Shown here: positions 8,201 through 16,505 of the stretch, one piece after another
Numbering within the stretch: position 1 is the stretch's first letter
Layout: each line of letters opens with the position of its first letter
NCBI RefSeq assembly: GCF_000244975.1
Contig: NZ_CM001440.1
Coordinates: forward strand, 2,650,325-2,714,324
Length of the DNA stretch: 64,000 nt
Source of the DNA: Saccharomonospora cyanea NA-134
GTDB lineage: Bacteria; Actinomycetota; Actinomycetes; Mycobacteriales; Pseudonocardiaceae
Direction: 5' to 3'
Made by a program: the position numbers and the translations under genes
The notes under the pieces: model-generated
Databases searched by the model: none
Told to the model about the DNA's origin: nothing
The model's input: the letters and a program-made list of their open reading frames with translations, nothing else

Positions 8201-9412
8201 ATGACACGCAGTGGCAACGGTCCACTGACCGGGGTCAGGGTGGTGGAACTCGGGAACTTCATCGCGGCCCCCACGGCAGGCCGGATTCTGGCCGATTTCG
8301 GAGCCGACGTCGTGAAGGTGGAGCGGCCCAGAACAGGCGACGAGTTACGCACCTGGCGGTTGCACGGCGGTGACGTGTCACTGCTGTTCCGCACCATGGC
8401 CCGCAACAAGCGTTCCGTGACGCTCGATCTGCGTTCCGCCAAGGGACAGGACGTCGCTCGGCGGCTGGTCACGGACGCCGACATCGTGCTGGAGAACTTC
8501 CGGCCCGGAACCCTGGAGCGGTGGAACCTCGGCCCCGAGGAGATCCGACGCGTCAACCCGGACGCCGTGCTGGTGCGGATCTCCGGGTTCGGGCAGACCG
8601 GCCCCTACCGTGACCGGCCGGGTTTCGGCGGGGTGGCCGAGGCCTTCGGGGGCTTGCGCCACCTCACCGGCTACCCGGGCATGCCGCCGGTGCGCACCGG
8701 GGTCAGCCTGGCGGACTCGGTGGCAGGCCTGTACGCGGTGATCGGCGCGCTGCTGGGATTACTGCGGCGGCGTGCGGGCGACGGTGGCGACACCGTCGAC
8801 GTCGCCCTGTACGAGGCGGTGTACTCGCTGATGGAGTCGTCGGTGCCCGACTACGACGCGTTCGGCGTCACCCGGCAGGCCACGGGCGCGACGATCCCGG
8901 GTGTGGTGCCGTCGAACACGTACCTCTGCGCCGACGGTCGTTACGTGGTGGTCGGCGGCAACAACAACGCCATCTTCGACCGCCTCATGCGGCTGGTCGG
9001 CAGGGCCGACCTCGCCGACGATCCGGAACTCACGAGCAACGTGGGCCGGGTACGACGCGCCGACGAGATCGACGAGGCCATTAACGACTGGACGAGGCAG
9101 CGGGACAGCCGGGAGGTTCTCACCGCACTCGCGGACTCGTCCGTCCCGAGTGGACCCATTTGCGACATTCCCGACATCGTCGCCGACGAGCACTTCGCGG
9201 CAAGGGGAATGCACGAACGGCACCGGGTGCGCATCGAGGGGGACGAGACGCGCGAGGTGGTCTTCCCCGGAGTGGTGCCGAAGCTGTCCGAGAACCCGGG
9301 CCGGACCCGGTGGCTGGGACCGGAACTCGGTGAGCACACCGACGAGGTGCTCGCGGAACTGGGCTACTCCGCGGCGGAGACCGACGACCTGCGGGCCGAG
9401 GGAGTGATCTGA
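8201..9412 (+). CDS. CaiB/BaiF (class III) CoA-transferase
   Basis: 403 residues, normal length for a class III CoA-transferase. It opens LTGVRVVELGNFIAAPTAGR and carries the glycine-rich ISGFGQTGPY segment. The catalytic aspartate is probably D172 in RTGVSLADSVAG, the position that forms the aspartyl-CoA anhydride in this family. The enzyme moves CoA from a donor such as succinyl-CoA or acetyl-CoA to a carboxylic acid. The ATG at 8201 follows GGAGACGAG; the lyase gene starts two bases after the stop. With an HMG-CoA-lyase-like partner and a permease, a substrate such as 3-hydroxy-3-methylglutarate or citramalate is a reasonable inference. Sequence alone does not fix it. Confidence 0.9.
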   Translation: MTRSGNGPLTGVRVVELGNFIAAPTAGRILADFGADVVKVERPRTGDELRTWRLHGGDVSLLFRTMARNKRSVTLDLRSAKGQDVARRLVTDADIVLENFRPGTLERWNLGPEEIRRVNPDAVLVRISGFGQTGPYRDRPGFGGVAEAFGGLRHLTGYPGMPPVRTGVSLADSVAGLYAVIGALLGLLRRRAGDGGDTVDVALYEAVYSLMESSVPDYDAFGVTRQATGATIPGVVPSNTYLCADGRYVVVGGNNNAIFDRLMRLVGRADLADDPELTSNVGRVRRADEIDEAINDWTRQRDSREVLTALADSSVPSGPICDIPDIVADEHFAARGMHERHRVRIEGDETREVVFPGVVPKLSENPGRTRWLGPELGEHTDEVLAELGYSAAETDDLRAEGVI

Positions 9413-9413
9413 C

Positions 9414-10316
9414 ATGGTGCTCATCACCGAGGTGTCCCTGCGCGACGGGCTACAGATCGAGCCGGTGGTCGTGCCCACCGAGGCCAAGATCCGCTTCGCC
9501 ACACGTTTGGTCGAAGCGGGTTTTTCGAGCCTGGAGGTCGGGGCGTTCGTCAACCCCGCCAGGGTGGCGACGATGGCCGACACCGGCGAGGTGGTCGCCG
9601 GTCTCGCGGACCAGCGGGCCGCCTGCCACACGCTGGTGCTCAACGAACGCGGCGCCCGTCGAGCCGTGGCGGCGGGAGCGCGCCACGCACGCCTGGTCAT
9701 GTCGGCCAGCGAGGGTCACAGCGAGGCGAACTCCGGTGCGGGCACCGACGAGGTGATGCGCAGGCTGGCGCGTGCCGCCGACGTGCTGCGCGAGGCCGGG
9801 ATCCGCCTGGAGGGTTGCATCGCCACGGCGTTCGTCTGTCCCTTCGACGGGGACACCCCCGTCGAAAGGGTGGTGCGCGTGGCCCGGCACTACGCCGACC
9901 TCGGCGTCGAGGTACTGCATCTCGCCGACACCATCGGCGCCGCCTCGCCCAGCGACGTCACACGCGCGCTCGCCGCCGTGCGCGACGTGTTCCCGATCGA
10001 GCGGATCGGGCTGCACCTGCACAACACCTACGGCATGGCGGCGGCCAACGCGTGGGCGGCCTACGGTCACGGTGTGCGCCGGTTCGACGCCGCGCTCGGC
10101 GGTCTCGGCGGCTGCCCGTTCGCGCCCGGTGCCACGGGCAACATCGCCGCGGACGACCTGATCCACCTGTTCCACCGGGAAGGCATCGACACCGGCATCG
10201 ACACCGCGAAGCTCGGCCCGTTGCGTGACGAGCTGGCCGGGCTGGTCGGACACGAACTGCCGTCGGCGTTGGCCAAGGTTCCCGCCACGCCGGCCGTGGT
10301 GCGGAGCCGGTCGTGA
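9414..10316 (+). CDS. Hydroxymethylglutaryl-CoA lyase-like (DRE-TIM aldolase)
   Basis: 300-residue TIM-barrel lyase of the HMG-CoA lyase family. Visible motifs are RDGLQIE (catalytic Arg10/metal Asp11), HLHNTYG (metal-binding histidines) and the family signature loop GGLGGCPFAPGATGN near residues 222-236 with the catalytic cysteine. Such enzymes cleave HMG-CoA to acetoacetate and acetyl-CoA, or (R/S)-citramalyl-CoA and related 3-hydroxyacyl-CoAs. It lies two bases after the CoA-transferase and overlaps the IclR gene (GTGA), so all three are one operon. An activating CoA-transferase instead of leucine-catabolic genes suggests it works on an imported free acid. Confidence 0.9.
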   Translation: MVLITEVSLRDGLQIEPVVVPTEAKIRFATRLVEAGFSSLEVGAFVNPARVATMADTGEVVAGLADQRAACHTLVLNERGARRAVAAGARHARLVMSASEGHSEANSGAGTDEVMRRLARAADVLREAGIRLEGCIATAFVCPFDGDTPVERVVRVARHYADLGVEVLHLADTIGAASPSDVTRALAAVRDVFPIERIGLHLHNTYGMAAANAWAAYGHGVRRFDAALGGLGGCPFAPGATGNIAADDLIHLFHREGIDTGIDTAKLGPLRDELAGLVGHELPSALAKVPATPAVVRSRS

Positions 10317-10942
10317 AGGGCTCCTCCACCACCGGTGTCGGTGTCCTGGACCGGTCGGTGGCGATCCTGGACTGCGTGGAGAGCCGCCCGATGGGCACGA
10401 GCGAGCTGGCCAGGGCGCTGGGGCTCACGGTGTCCACCGCACACCGGCTGGTCACGGCGCTCGCGGCGCACGGATTGCTGCGGCGTGACACCGACGGCCG
10501 TTTCCACCTGGGCCCCCGCTTCGCCACCTCCGCGCTGGCCGAGGTCGCCCGCCCGGTGCTGGAGGAACTCTGCGCCACGGCGGGGGAGTGCGTGCAACTG
10601 TGGGTGCGACGTGCCGACCACCGCCTGTGCGTGGTGAGTGTCGAATGCGGCGAGGAGCTGCGGGCCAGTCAGCCGGAGGGCTGCCTGCTCCCGCTGCCGC
10701 ACGGCTCGTCGGCGCAGGTGCTGCTGGGGGAGCGCGATCCCGCCGGGCACGGCTGGGTGGAGACCATGCAGGGCCGCGCACCGGGAGTGGGTTCCGTGAG
10801 CGCGCCCGTGCACCTGCACGGCGACGTCGTCGCCGCGGTATGCCTGTCGGCGCCGATCCAGCGACTCGAACCCAGTCCCGGTGCGCGGTACGGGACGCAG
10901 GTGGTGGCTGCCGCCGCCCGCATCGAGGCCGCGCTGGCCTGA
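10313..10942 (+). CDS. IclR-family transcriptional regulator
   Basis: 209 residues, slightly shorter than the usual ~250. The N-terminal winged helix is clear (VLDRSVAILDCVESRP, then LGLTVSTAHRLVTALAAHGL). The C-terminal ligand domain is present (RPVLEELCATAGECVQLWVR) but compact. The GTG overlaps the lyase stop, making it the last gene of the CoA-transferase operon. IclR regulators of such modules usually repress until the substrate or an intermediate binds. The inverted repeats at 8101-8139, which could serve both divergent units, are the likely site. Confidence 0.88.
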   Translation: MKGSSTTGVGVLDRSVAILDCVESRPMGTSELARALGLTVSTAHRLVTALAAHGLLRRDTDGRFHLGPRFATSALAEVARPVLEELCATAGECVQLWVRRADHRLCVVSVECGEELRASQPEGCLLPLPHGSSAQVLLGERDPAGHGWVETMQGRAPGVGSVSAPVHLHGDVVAAVCLSAPIQRLEPSPGARYGTQVVAAAARIEAALA

Positions 10943-11080
10943 CAGTGACGGAGGGGCGGCATCGTCCGTGCGGCGCCGACCCCTGCAGCCGCCTCCGGAC
11001 CGGCTCGAACCCGCGCCGCGGCATCCGTCGCCTCGTCGGCCGCGGTGGTCCAGGCTGGAGACGGAGCGACCCCGGGGGCG

Positions 11081-11656
11081 TCAGCTGACGCGGGCCGACC
11101 GTGCTGTAGTGACGGTGAGATCGAGCTGGATCGGCAGTCCGGGGTCGTCCAGGGCCGCTCGGGCGTGGGCGAGCGCTTCCGTCTCGATCCGCTGCCGTAC
11201 CGCCGAGAGGTCGGCGCTGTTCTCGACGGTGGCGGTGACCACGAGCTCGAAGTCGTCGGGATCACCGATCACCCGGGCACCGGCCGAGGACACACCGGAA
11301 TAACTCTCGATCTCCTCGGTGACGGCGCGCGTCACGGCGTCGGACAGCAGGATCGTGCGTCCCGGCCCTTCGGCTGAAACCACCAGGTCCCCGGTGCGGT
11401 CGGTGGAGAAGAGGATCACCAGCAGCCACCGCAGGCACAGCAGCACGAGCACCAGCGCCACAACGGCCACCACCGGCCAGAGCCAGGAGCCGTTACGGCC
11501 GACGTAGTCGGCCACCACGTTGTCGGTCAGGGACCGGCGTTGGAACCCGCTCCCGAACACGCCGAAGGAGGCTGCCCCACCGAGGCCGCCCGCGGCGACG
11601 AGGACGAGGGCGAGAATGAGGAGGATGGTGCGGTTGGTGCGGTCGGCGTGCATCAT
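11081..11656 (-). CDS. AmaP-like alkaline-shock membrane anchor protein
   Basis: 191 residues. Two membrane segments (about 9-27 and 58-82) flank a short loop, and a soluble C-terminal domain (about 90-185) includes SYSGVSSAGARVIGD and a beta-rich tail resembling Asp23-type folds. This is the layout of AmaP-like proteins that tether Asp23-family proteins to the membrane. The start is the first ATG of ATGATG at 11651-11656, which overlaps the preceding gene's TGA. It is the last gene of the six-gene operon. Role is inferred from family and context. Confidence 0.75.
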   Translation of the reverse strand: MMHADRTNRTILLILALVLVAAGGLGGAASFGVFGSGFQRRSLTDNVVADYVGRNGSWLWPVVAVVALVLVLLCLRWLLVILFSTDRTGDLVVSAEGPGRTILLSDAVTRAVTEEIESYSGVSSAGARVIGDPDDFELVVTATVENSADLSAVRQRIETEALAHARAALDDPGLPIQLDLTVTTARSARVS

Positions 11657-12201
11657 GCGCTCCGTGTGCGGGCCGAGACCGAGGGTGCCGAGCGCAACTG
11701 GAGCCGCCGGAGGCTTTCGCGGGCTGCCTCGGTCACGGTCCGGTCGAGCTGGCGCACCATCGCCTTGTTGTGGCTGCCCGTGGTCGCCGAGACCTTCACC
11801 GCGCGACGTTTCACCTTCACGCGTGCCGCCCGGATGCCGTCGACCTCGGCCACGGCCGAGCGCACCGCCGCCGCCACGCCGCGGCGAGTGTAGGCGGTGT
11901 CCACCGGCCGGACTCCGGAGTCGGCCTCGGCCCCGTGGTCGACCGGAAGGCGGCGCAGCCGGGGGCGCTTGACCTCGGCGACCAGCAGGACGAGGCCGAC
12001 GACGAGCAACGCCACGCAGACGATCCGGACCACGACGTCCTGCCACACGGTGTCGTCGGCCCACCGTTGAGTGGCCCGCCAGTCCCACACCGCCGGTCCC
12101 CGGTCGAGCAGGGCCGCGATCACCTCGGCGATCACCAGGACACTCCCGGCGATGAGCGCGAGACACAGCAGAGTGGCCAGCAATCGATTGAGCAACCTCA
12201 T
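11653..12201 (-). CDS. DUF6286 family membrane protein
   Basis: 182 residues with two hydrophobic segments near the N-terminus (about 8-32 and 56-78). A basic cytoplasmic domain follows, containing TAYTRRGVAAAVRSAVAEV and the KVKRRAVKVSATTG strand typical of DUF6286. This family is almost always found inside actinobacterial Asp23 operons. It overlaps both neighbours by 4 bases (ATGA). Function is unknown; a membrane partner of the Asp23 proteins is the best guess. Confidence 0.82.
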   Translation of the reverse strand: MRLLNRLLATLLCLALIAGSVLVIAEVIAALLDRGPAVWDWRATQRWADDTVWQDVVVRIVCVALLVVGLVLLVAEVKRPRLRRLPVDHGAEADSGVRPVDTAYTRRGVAAAVRSAVAEVDGIRAARVKVKRRAVKVSATTGSHNKAMVRQLDRTVTEAARESLRRLQLRSAPSVSARTRSA

Positions 12202-12647
12202 GCGCTCTCCTCGTCCCCCGTCCGTGTCCGCGCTGTCGACCCCGTGGCGAGGTCGGTCACCTCGATGTCGATGTCGGTGATCACCAGTCCGGTCAGTTCC
12301 GCGACGCGTTCACCGACGTGCCTGCGCACCGCCGCGCAGACGCGCGGGACCGGTGCGGGCCACCGGACACTGATCACCAGAGACAGGCGAGCGGAGGCGC
12401 CGTCGACCCGCGCGACCGTCTTCGGCGCCACCGCGAGGCTCGTGCGCCGCACACCTGGTGTCCTCCGGTGCCCGAGCGCCCGGCCGAGCCTGCCGACCGC
12501 GGCGGAACCGGCGTCCGCGATCTCCGACGCCGCGTGCGCCGCGATCTTGGCGACCACGTCCTCGCTGATGTCGATGCGGCCGAACTCCGTGCGGCCCGGC
12601 CGGGCCTGTCCCACCGAGATCGGGGCGGTGTCCTGCTGGCCGCTCAT
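12198..12647 (-). CDS. Asp23/Gls24 family envelope stress protein
   Basis: 149 residues. After a polar N-terminus, GRIDISEDVVAKIAAHAASEI is followed by a central variable region and the conserved C-terminal half (LSLVISVRWPAPVPRVCAAV, ELTGLVITDIDIEVTDL). The ATG is at 12645-12647, and both ends overlap neighbouring genes by 4 bases. In firmicutes Asp23 is an abundant membrane-associated stress protein; in actinomycetes the paralogues are mostly uncharacterised. It is one of three Asp23-type genes in this operon. Confidence 0.88.
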   Translation of the reverse strand: MSGQQDTAPISVGQARPGRTEFGRIDISEDVVAKIAAHAASEIADAGSAAVGRLGRALGHRRTPGVRRTSLAVAPKTVARVDGASARLSLVISVRWPAPVPRVCAAVRRHVGERVAELTGLVITDIDIEVTDLATGSTARTRTGDEESA

Positions 12648-12826
12648 CGGCTCTGGCGTCGTTCCGGTACGAAGCGGGAGACGTCGATGTCCCCGTCGAG
12701 GACCTTGCCGATCACGTAGCCGATCAGCGTCACGAACAGGACGATCAGCATCTGCCCGAAACCGCCGAAGGCCCAGGCAAGACCGAACGCCACCCCGACG
12801 AGCGTTCCCATGTACGCGCGGGTCAT
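12644..12826 (-). CDS. DUF2273 small membrane protein
   Basis: 60 residues: MTRAYMGTLVGVAFGLAWAF, then a second hydrophobic stretch and the family ending GYVIGKVLDGDIDVSRFV. Two transmembrane helices fill most of the protein. DUF2273 proteins are constant companions of Asp23 genes and are thought to anchor them at the membrane. The start has a GGTGAGG ribosome site and the stop overlaps the next Asp23 gene by 4 bases. Confidence 0.88.
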   Translation of the reverse strand: MTRAYMGTLVGVAFGLAWAFGGFGQMLIVLFVTLIGYVIGKVLDGDIDVSRFVPERRQSR

Positions 12827-12837
12827 GGTCCTCACCT

Positions 12838-13185
12838 TCACAACTCGAACTCGAAATCGGCGCGCTCGGTGGGCGCTCCGGCAAGACGGGCCACGATCAC
12901 GTCCACCCGCCGTCCCGCCACGTGCGGCGCGACAGCCGCCTGGATGCGCCTGCCCAGTTCCGGGATGGGGACACCCCACTCGCCGATGACCTGCACGGTC
13001 ACGCGGTCCGATTCCACCCGGACACCGGGCACCGTACGTCCGGGCAGATACGACACGGCGGGCGCCTGGGCAGGCCTGGCCACACCGCCCTCCAGCCCGA
13101 GAACTCCCGGGCAGGCTCGGGTGGTGTCGGCGACTCTGTCGACGTCGACACCGTCCACGAGCCCAGGACCGCGCGGTGCGGTCAT
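12838..13185 (-). CDS. Short Asp23-like protein
   Basis: 115 residues, shorter and more divergent than its two paralogues. The recognisable part is the C-terminal half: VQVIGEWGVPIPELGRRI and HVAGRRVDVIVARLAG, matching the amphipathic helix and last strand of the Asp23 fold. The N-terminal half (VADTTRACPGVLGLEGGV) fits the first helix. Its start overlaps the stop of the first Asp23 gene by 4 bases. Divergence suggests specialisation within a heteromeric Asp23 assembly. Confidence 0.75.
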   Translation of the reverse strand: MTAPRGPGLVDGVDVDRVADTTRACPGVLGLEGGVARPAQAPAVSYLPGRTVPGVRVESDRVTVQVIGEWGVPIPELGRRIQAAVAPHVAGRRVDVIVARLAGAPTERADFEFEL

Positions 13186-13631
13186 GACACCCTCGGTGGC
13201 GTTTCCTGTCCCTCGTCCGGCAGGTACACGTCGTCCACGTTGATGTTGACCTCGGTGACCTCCAACCCGGTCATCCGCTCGACGGTCTGCTTGACGTTGC
13301 GCTGGATGCTCCTGCCGAGTTCCGCGATCGAGATGCCGTACTCGACCACGATGTCCAGGTCGATCGCCGCCTGGGTCTCACCGACCTCGACTCCGACCCC
13401 CTGGGACACGCTGGGGCCGGAGCTGCCGGGAATGCGTTCCCGTATCGCGCCGACCGTGCGCCCACCGGTCGTCCCCATGTCGTGCACCCCGCTGATCTCC
13501 CGGCAGGCCACGCCCGCGATCTTGGAGACCACGCTCTGGGACACGCTGATGCGGCCGGCATCGGAGGACAACGGGTCGCTGGAAGCCCGCTCCGCCGGTC
13601 GGCTCCTCGTGGCCTGATCGGGTTGGGACAT
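13182..13631 (-). CDS. Asp23/Gls24 family protein, first gene of the operon
   Basis: 149 residues with the complete Asp23 pattern: GRISVSQSVVSKIAGVACREI, a variable GSSGPSVSQGVGVEV linker and VEYGISIAELGRSIQRNVKQ leading to the MTGLEVTEVNINVDDVY ending. It leads a six-gene, largely overlapping operon (Asp23, Asp23-like, DUF2273, Asp23, DUF6286, AmaP-like). A SigB-like promoter (13717-13741) lies 86 bp upstream. This fits a stress-induced envelope complex, as asp23 of Staphylococcus aureus is a classical SigB target. Confidence 0.9.
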   Translation of the reverse strand: MSQPDQATRSRPAERASSDPLSSDAGRISVSQSVVSKIAGVACREISGVHDMGTTGGRTVGAIRERIPGSSGPSVSQGVGVEVGETQAAIDLDIVVEYGISIAELGRSIQRNVKQTVERMTGLEVTEVNINVDDVYLPDEGQETPPRVS

Positions 13632-14103
13632 GTCAGCACCTCACACAGATCGTTCACCGCACAGCGGCCCGGCACAGGAGCCCGTGGCACCCGGTCCGGG
13701 TGGTTCCTCTGCTCTCATACCCCCGCTGAGACTCGCCAATCACGACCACTCACGTGCAGGTGTCGTCCGACGACCGCGCACCTTCGCCGCTCCGGGGGTT
13801 TTGGCAGGGGAACTGCCGCAGGGCCTGTGGTGCTTCACGTCCTCCGGTGTGGCGTGACCAGGTCACTCGGCCGAGTGCCGCGGTGAGCGAGTCGTCGTCC
13901 AGCCGTCGCCGAGGGGACGCGCCAGGGCACGACAGCCGCCCGGCCGGCCGCTGCGACGACGGGGCACCATCCGCGAGCGTCGCCTGCGGCGTGGGACACA
14001 TCGCGGAATGCGGACGCAGCTGAATCGGTTCGTCATCAACCACAATGATGTGGGGCCGTCAGGCCGCCACCAGAACCGCAACCGGCAAAGGAAGCACCAT
14101 CCC
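13632..14103. other. Divergent intergenic region, 472 bp
   Basis: Between the Asp23 operon and the aldo/keto reductase. Apart from the SigB-like promoter there is a perfect palindrome GTGACC-A-GGTCAC (13854-13866) that could be a regulator site. No credible coding frame or RNA gene was recognised. Confidence 0.5.
13717..13741 (-). promoter_or_regulatory. SigB-like stress promoter of the Asp23 operon
   Basis: Read on the minus strand: GATT, a 15-bp spacer, then GGGTAT. This agrees with the GNNT-N14-16-GGGTA(C/T) consensus of SigB/SigF-type sigma factors in high-G+C Gram-positives. The -10 is 86 bp upstream of the first Asp23 start. The same arrangement is found upstream of the DUF4383 and alcohol-dehydrogenase units. 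Confidence 0.5.
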
Positions 14104-14934
14104 ATGACACAGGTTCCGAACATCACCCTGAACACCGGCGCCGCGATGCCGCAGCTGGGTTACGGCGTCTTCCAGGTGCCGCCCGACCAGGTCGTGGAGC
14201 CGGTGTTGGAGGCGCTGCGGGCGGGCTACCGCAGCATCGACACCGCCGCCGTGTACGGCAACGAGGAGGGCGTCGGGCGGGCCATCGCCGAGTCGGGGGT
14301 CGCCCGGGAGGACCTGTTCGTCACCACCAAGCTCTGGAACGACAAGCAGGGTTACGACAGCACGCTCGCGGCGTTCGACGAGAGCCTCACCCACCTCGGG
14401 CTCGACTACGTCGACCTGTACCTGATCCACTGGCCGGTCCCGTCGCAGGACCGCTACGTCGACACCTGGAAGGCGATGCAGCGCCTGCACGCCGAAGGCC
14501 GCGCCAAGGCCATCGGGGTGTCGAACTTCCAGATTCCGCACCTGCGCCGCCTTCTCGACGAGACCGACGTGGTGCCGGCGGTGAACCAGATCGAGCTGCA
14601 CCCGAACCTGCCGCAGGAGCAGCTGCGGGCGTTCCACGCCGAGCACGGCATCGCCACCGAGGCGTGGAGCCCGCTGGGGCAGGGCAAGGGACTGCTCGAC
14701 GACACCACGCTGGCCTCGCTGGCCGACAAGTACGGCAGGACCCCGGCGCAGATCGTGCTGCGCTGGCACCTGCAACTCGGCAACGTCACGATCCCGAAGT
14801 CGGTGACCCCGTCCCGGATCAAGCAGAACATCGAGGTGTTCGACTTCGAGCTGTCCGCCGAGGACGTCGCCACCATCACGGCGCTGGAGACCGGTGTCCG
14901 GGTGGGCCCGGACCCCGACACCTTCGGCGGCTGA
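14104..14934 (+). CDS. Aldo/keto reductase (2,5-diketo-D-gluconate reductase-like)
   Basis: 276-residue NADPH-dependent TIM-barrel reductase of the AKR5-like group. Catalytic residues are visible as Asp/Tyr in DTAAVYGNE, Lys in TTKLWN and His in LIHWP. The coenzyme-binding end IPKSVTPSRIKQNIEVFDF is intact. The ATG at 14104 follows AAAGGAAG. Enzymes of this type reduce small aldehydes and ketones such as methylglyoxal or 2,5-diketogluconate. The gene stands alone and is closed by a strong terminator, so its job is probably general carbonyl reduction. Confidence 0.92.
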   Translation: MTQVPNITLNTGAAMPQLGYGVFQVPPDQVVEPVLEALRAGYRSIDTAAVYGNEEGVGRAIAESGVAREDLFVTTKLWNDKQGYDSTLAAFDESLTHLGLDYVDLYLIHWPVPSQDRYVDTWKAMQRLHAEGRAKAIGVSNFQIPHLRRLLDETDVVPAVNQIELHPNLPQEQLRAFHAEHGIATEAWSPLGQGKGLLDDTTLASLADKYGRTPAQIVLRWHLQLGNVTIPKSVTPSRIKQNIEVFDFELSAEDVATITALETGVRVGPDPDTFGG

Positions 14935-14948
14935 AACCCGGCGTTACG

Positions 14949-14984
14949 GCCCGCCCGCTGGTTCGTCCAGTGGGCGGGCTTTTT
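14949..14984 (+). terminator. Intrinsic terminator after the aldo/keto reductase
   Basis: Thirteen-base-pair stem (14949-14961 with 14967-14979, one G-U pair), a 5-nt loop and a run of five T. A textbook rho-independent terminator. Confidence 0.9.
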
Positions 14985-15197
14985 CGTGTCACCGGTCGGA
15001 GGAACTGTCCACTCCGTTTCCACAATCTGATGGCTCAAGGCGCGGGAATCGTCTTTTTCCCACTTTCGTCGTGATCCTCTCAGCCCAATCCGGACCATTC
15101 GTCGCGAACCATTGAGCGGCTGTGCGGGCATTTCGGGCGCGGCATACTCCAGCAGTCGTCGAAAAACGACGCAATCCTCGCCCCCAGGAGGAAAGTG

Positions 15198-16337
15198 ATG
15201 AATCGCAAAACCGCGGCACGCCTGATCGCGTCCGTGACGTTGGCAGCGGGAACGGCAATGGCATTCACCCTGCCCGCGACCGCCGCACCGGCAGCACCCG
15301 ACTCGGTGGTCCCGACCACCGAGGCCGACCCGGTGGTCAAGGCCATGCAGCGCGACCTCGGCCTCACCAAGGAGCAGGCCGAGCAGCGTCTGCGCAGCGA
15401 GGCCGAAGCCCGCAAGGTCCACGAGGCCGTGACCGCGGACCTCGGAGCCGACTTCGCGGGCGCTCACTACGACGCCGCGCTCGGCAAGCTGGTGGTGGGC
15501 GTGACCGACGCCGCCGAGTTCGACGAAGTGCGGGCGGCGGGCGCCAAGCCGCGGCTCGTCGAGCACACCGTCGCGGACCTGGAGCAGGCCGCGGCCGCGC
15601 TCGACGCGAAGGAGAACAGCGCTCCCGAATCGGTCACCGGCTGGTACGTCGACGTCGAGGCCAACTCGGTCGTGGTGACCACGGCTGTGGGCACCGCCGA
15701 GCAGGCCGAGCGGTTCGTGGACCGCGCGGGTGTGGACGCCGATGCCGTGGCCGTCGTGGAGTCGAAGGAATCGCCGCGCGCGCTCATGGACATCATCGGC
15801 GGCAACGCCTACTACATGGGTAGTGGCGGACGGTGCTCGATCGGGTTCGCGGTGCAGGGCGGGTTCGTGACCGCGGGCCACTGCGGCACCACCGGCACCT
15901 CCACCTCCTCGCCCACGGGCCGCTTCGCCGGTTCGTCGTTCCCCGGCAACGACTACGCCTTCGTCCAGACCGGCTCCGGTGACACGCTGCGCCCGTGGGT
16001 GAACATGTACAACGGCAGCGCACGTGTCGTGTCCGGCTCGAGCGAGGCGCCGGTGGGCTCGTCGGTGTGCCGGTCGGGCTCGACCACGGGCTGGCACTGC
16101 GGCACGATCCAGGCCAAGAACCAGACCGTGCGGTACGCGGAGGGCACCGTGTACGGCCTCACGCGCACGAACGTGTGCGCGGAGCCGGGTGACTCCGGTG
16201 GTTCGTTCATCTCGGGCAACCAGGCCCAGGGCATGACCTCCGGTGGCTCCGGTAACTGCACCTGGGGCGGCACGACGTACTTCCAGCCCGTCAACGAGGT
16301 CCTCAACGCCTACGGCCTGAGGTTGATCACAGGCTGA
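15198..16337 (+). CDS. Secreted S1 serine protease with pro-domain (streptogrisin/alpha-lytic type)
   Basis: 379-residue preproenzyme. Residues 1-30 are a Sec signal peptide ending in ATAA. Residues about 40-195 are the alpha-lytic-protease pro-domain that assists folding. The mature protease begins around residue 198 (DIIGGNAYYMG). The catalytic triad is His228 (TAGHC), Asp252 (NDYAF) and Ser333 (GDSGGS); paired cysteines sit at 213/229, 291/301 and 327/354, as in streptogrisins. The ATG at 15198 follows AGGAGG. There is no C-terminal chitin- or carbohydrate-binding domain. It is an extracellular chymotrypsin-like protease transcribed alone and closed by a hairpin. Confidence 0.94.
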   Translation: MNRKTAARLIASVTLAAGTAMAFTLPATAAPAAPDSVVPTTEADPVVKAMQRDLGLTKEQAEQRLRSEAEARKVHEAVTADLGADFAGAHYDAALGKLVVGVTDAAEFDEVRAAGAKPRLVEHTVADLEQAAAALDAKENSAPESVTGWYVDVEANSVVVTTAVGTAEQAERFVDRAGVDADAVAVVESKESPRALMDIIGGNAYYMGSGGRCSIGFAVQGGFVTAGHCGTTGTSTSSPTGRFAGSSFPGNDYAFVQTGSGDTLRPWVNMYNGSARVVSGSSEAPVGSSVCRSGSTTGWHCGTIQAKNQTVRYAEGTVYGLTRTNVCAEPGDSGGSFISGNQAQGMTSGGSGNCTWGGTTYFQPVNEVLNAYGLRLITG

Positions 16338-16354
16338 ACCACGGTTCCACAGCG

Positions 16355-16390
16355 CCGGGGTGGTGGCGGGGCGTCCCGCCACCACCCCGG
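16355..16390 (+). terminator. Hairpin terminator after the protease gene
   Basis: Perfect 16-bp stem (16355-16370 with 16375-16390) and a GCGT loop 17 bp after the stop. There is no T run, as is common for actinomycete terminators. Confidence 0.75.
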
Positions 16391-16406
16391 TGTCGTGCTC
16401 CGTAGC

Positions 16407-16431
16407 GATTGGATGCCGCTGTCGCGGGTAG
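16407..16431 (+). promoter_or_regulatory. SigB-like promoter of the DUF4383 gene
   Basis: GATT, a 15-bp spacer and GGGTAG, 75 bp upstream of the GTG start. Same -35 and spacer length as the Asp23 operon promoter; the last -10 base (G) is off consensus. Confidence 0.42.
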
Positions 16432-16505
16432 CCGGGCTGGAAGGACGACCACCCGTTCCCGACCCGCACCGGGAGAGGGAAGCAGGCACCGAGAAGGAGC
16501 AGGCC

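Noticed and set aside
13854-13866. Palindrome GTGACC-A-GGTCAC as an operator
   Set aside because: Symmetric, but more than 200 bp from either start codon and not repeated elsewhere; kept only as a note.
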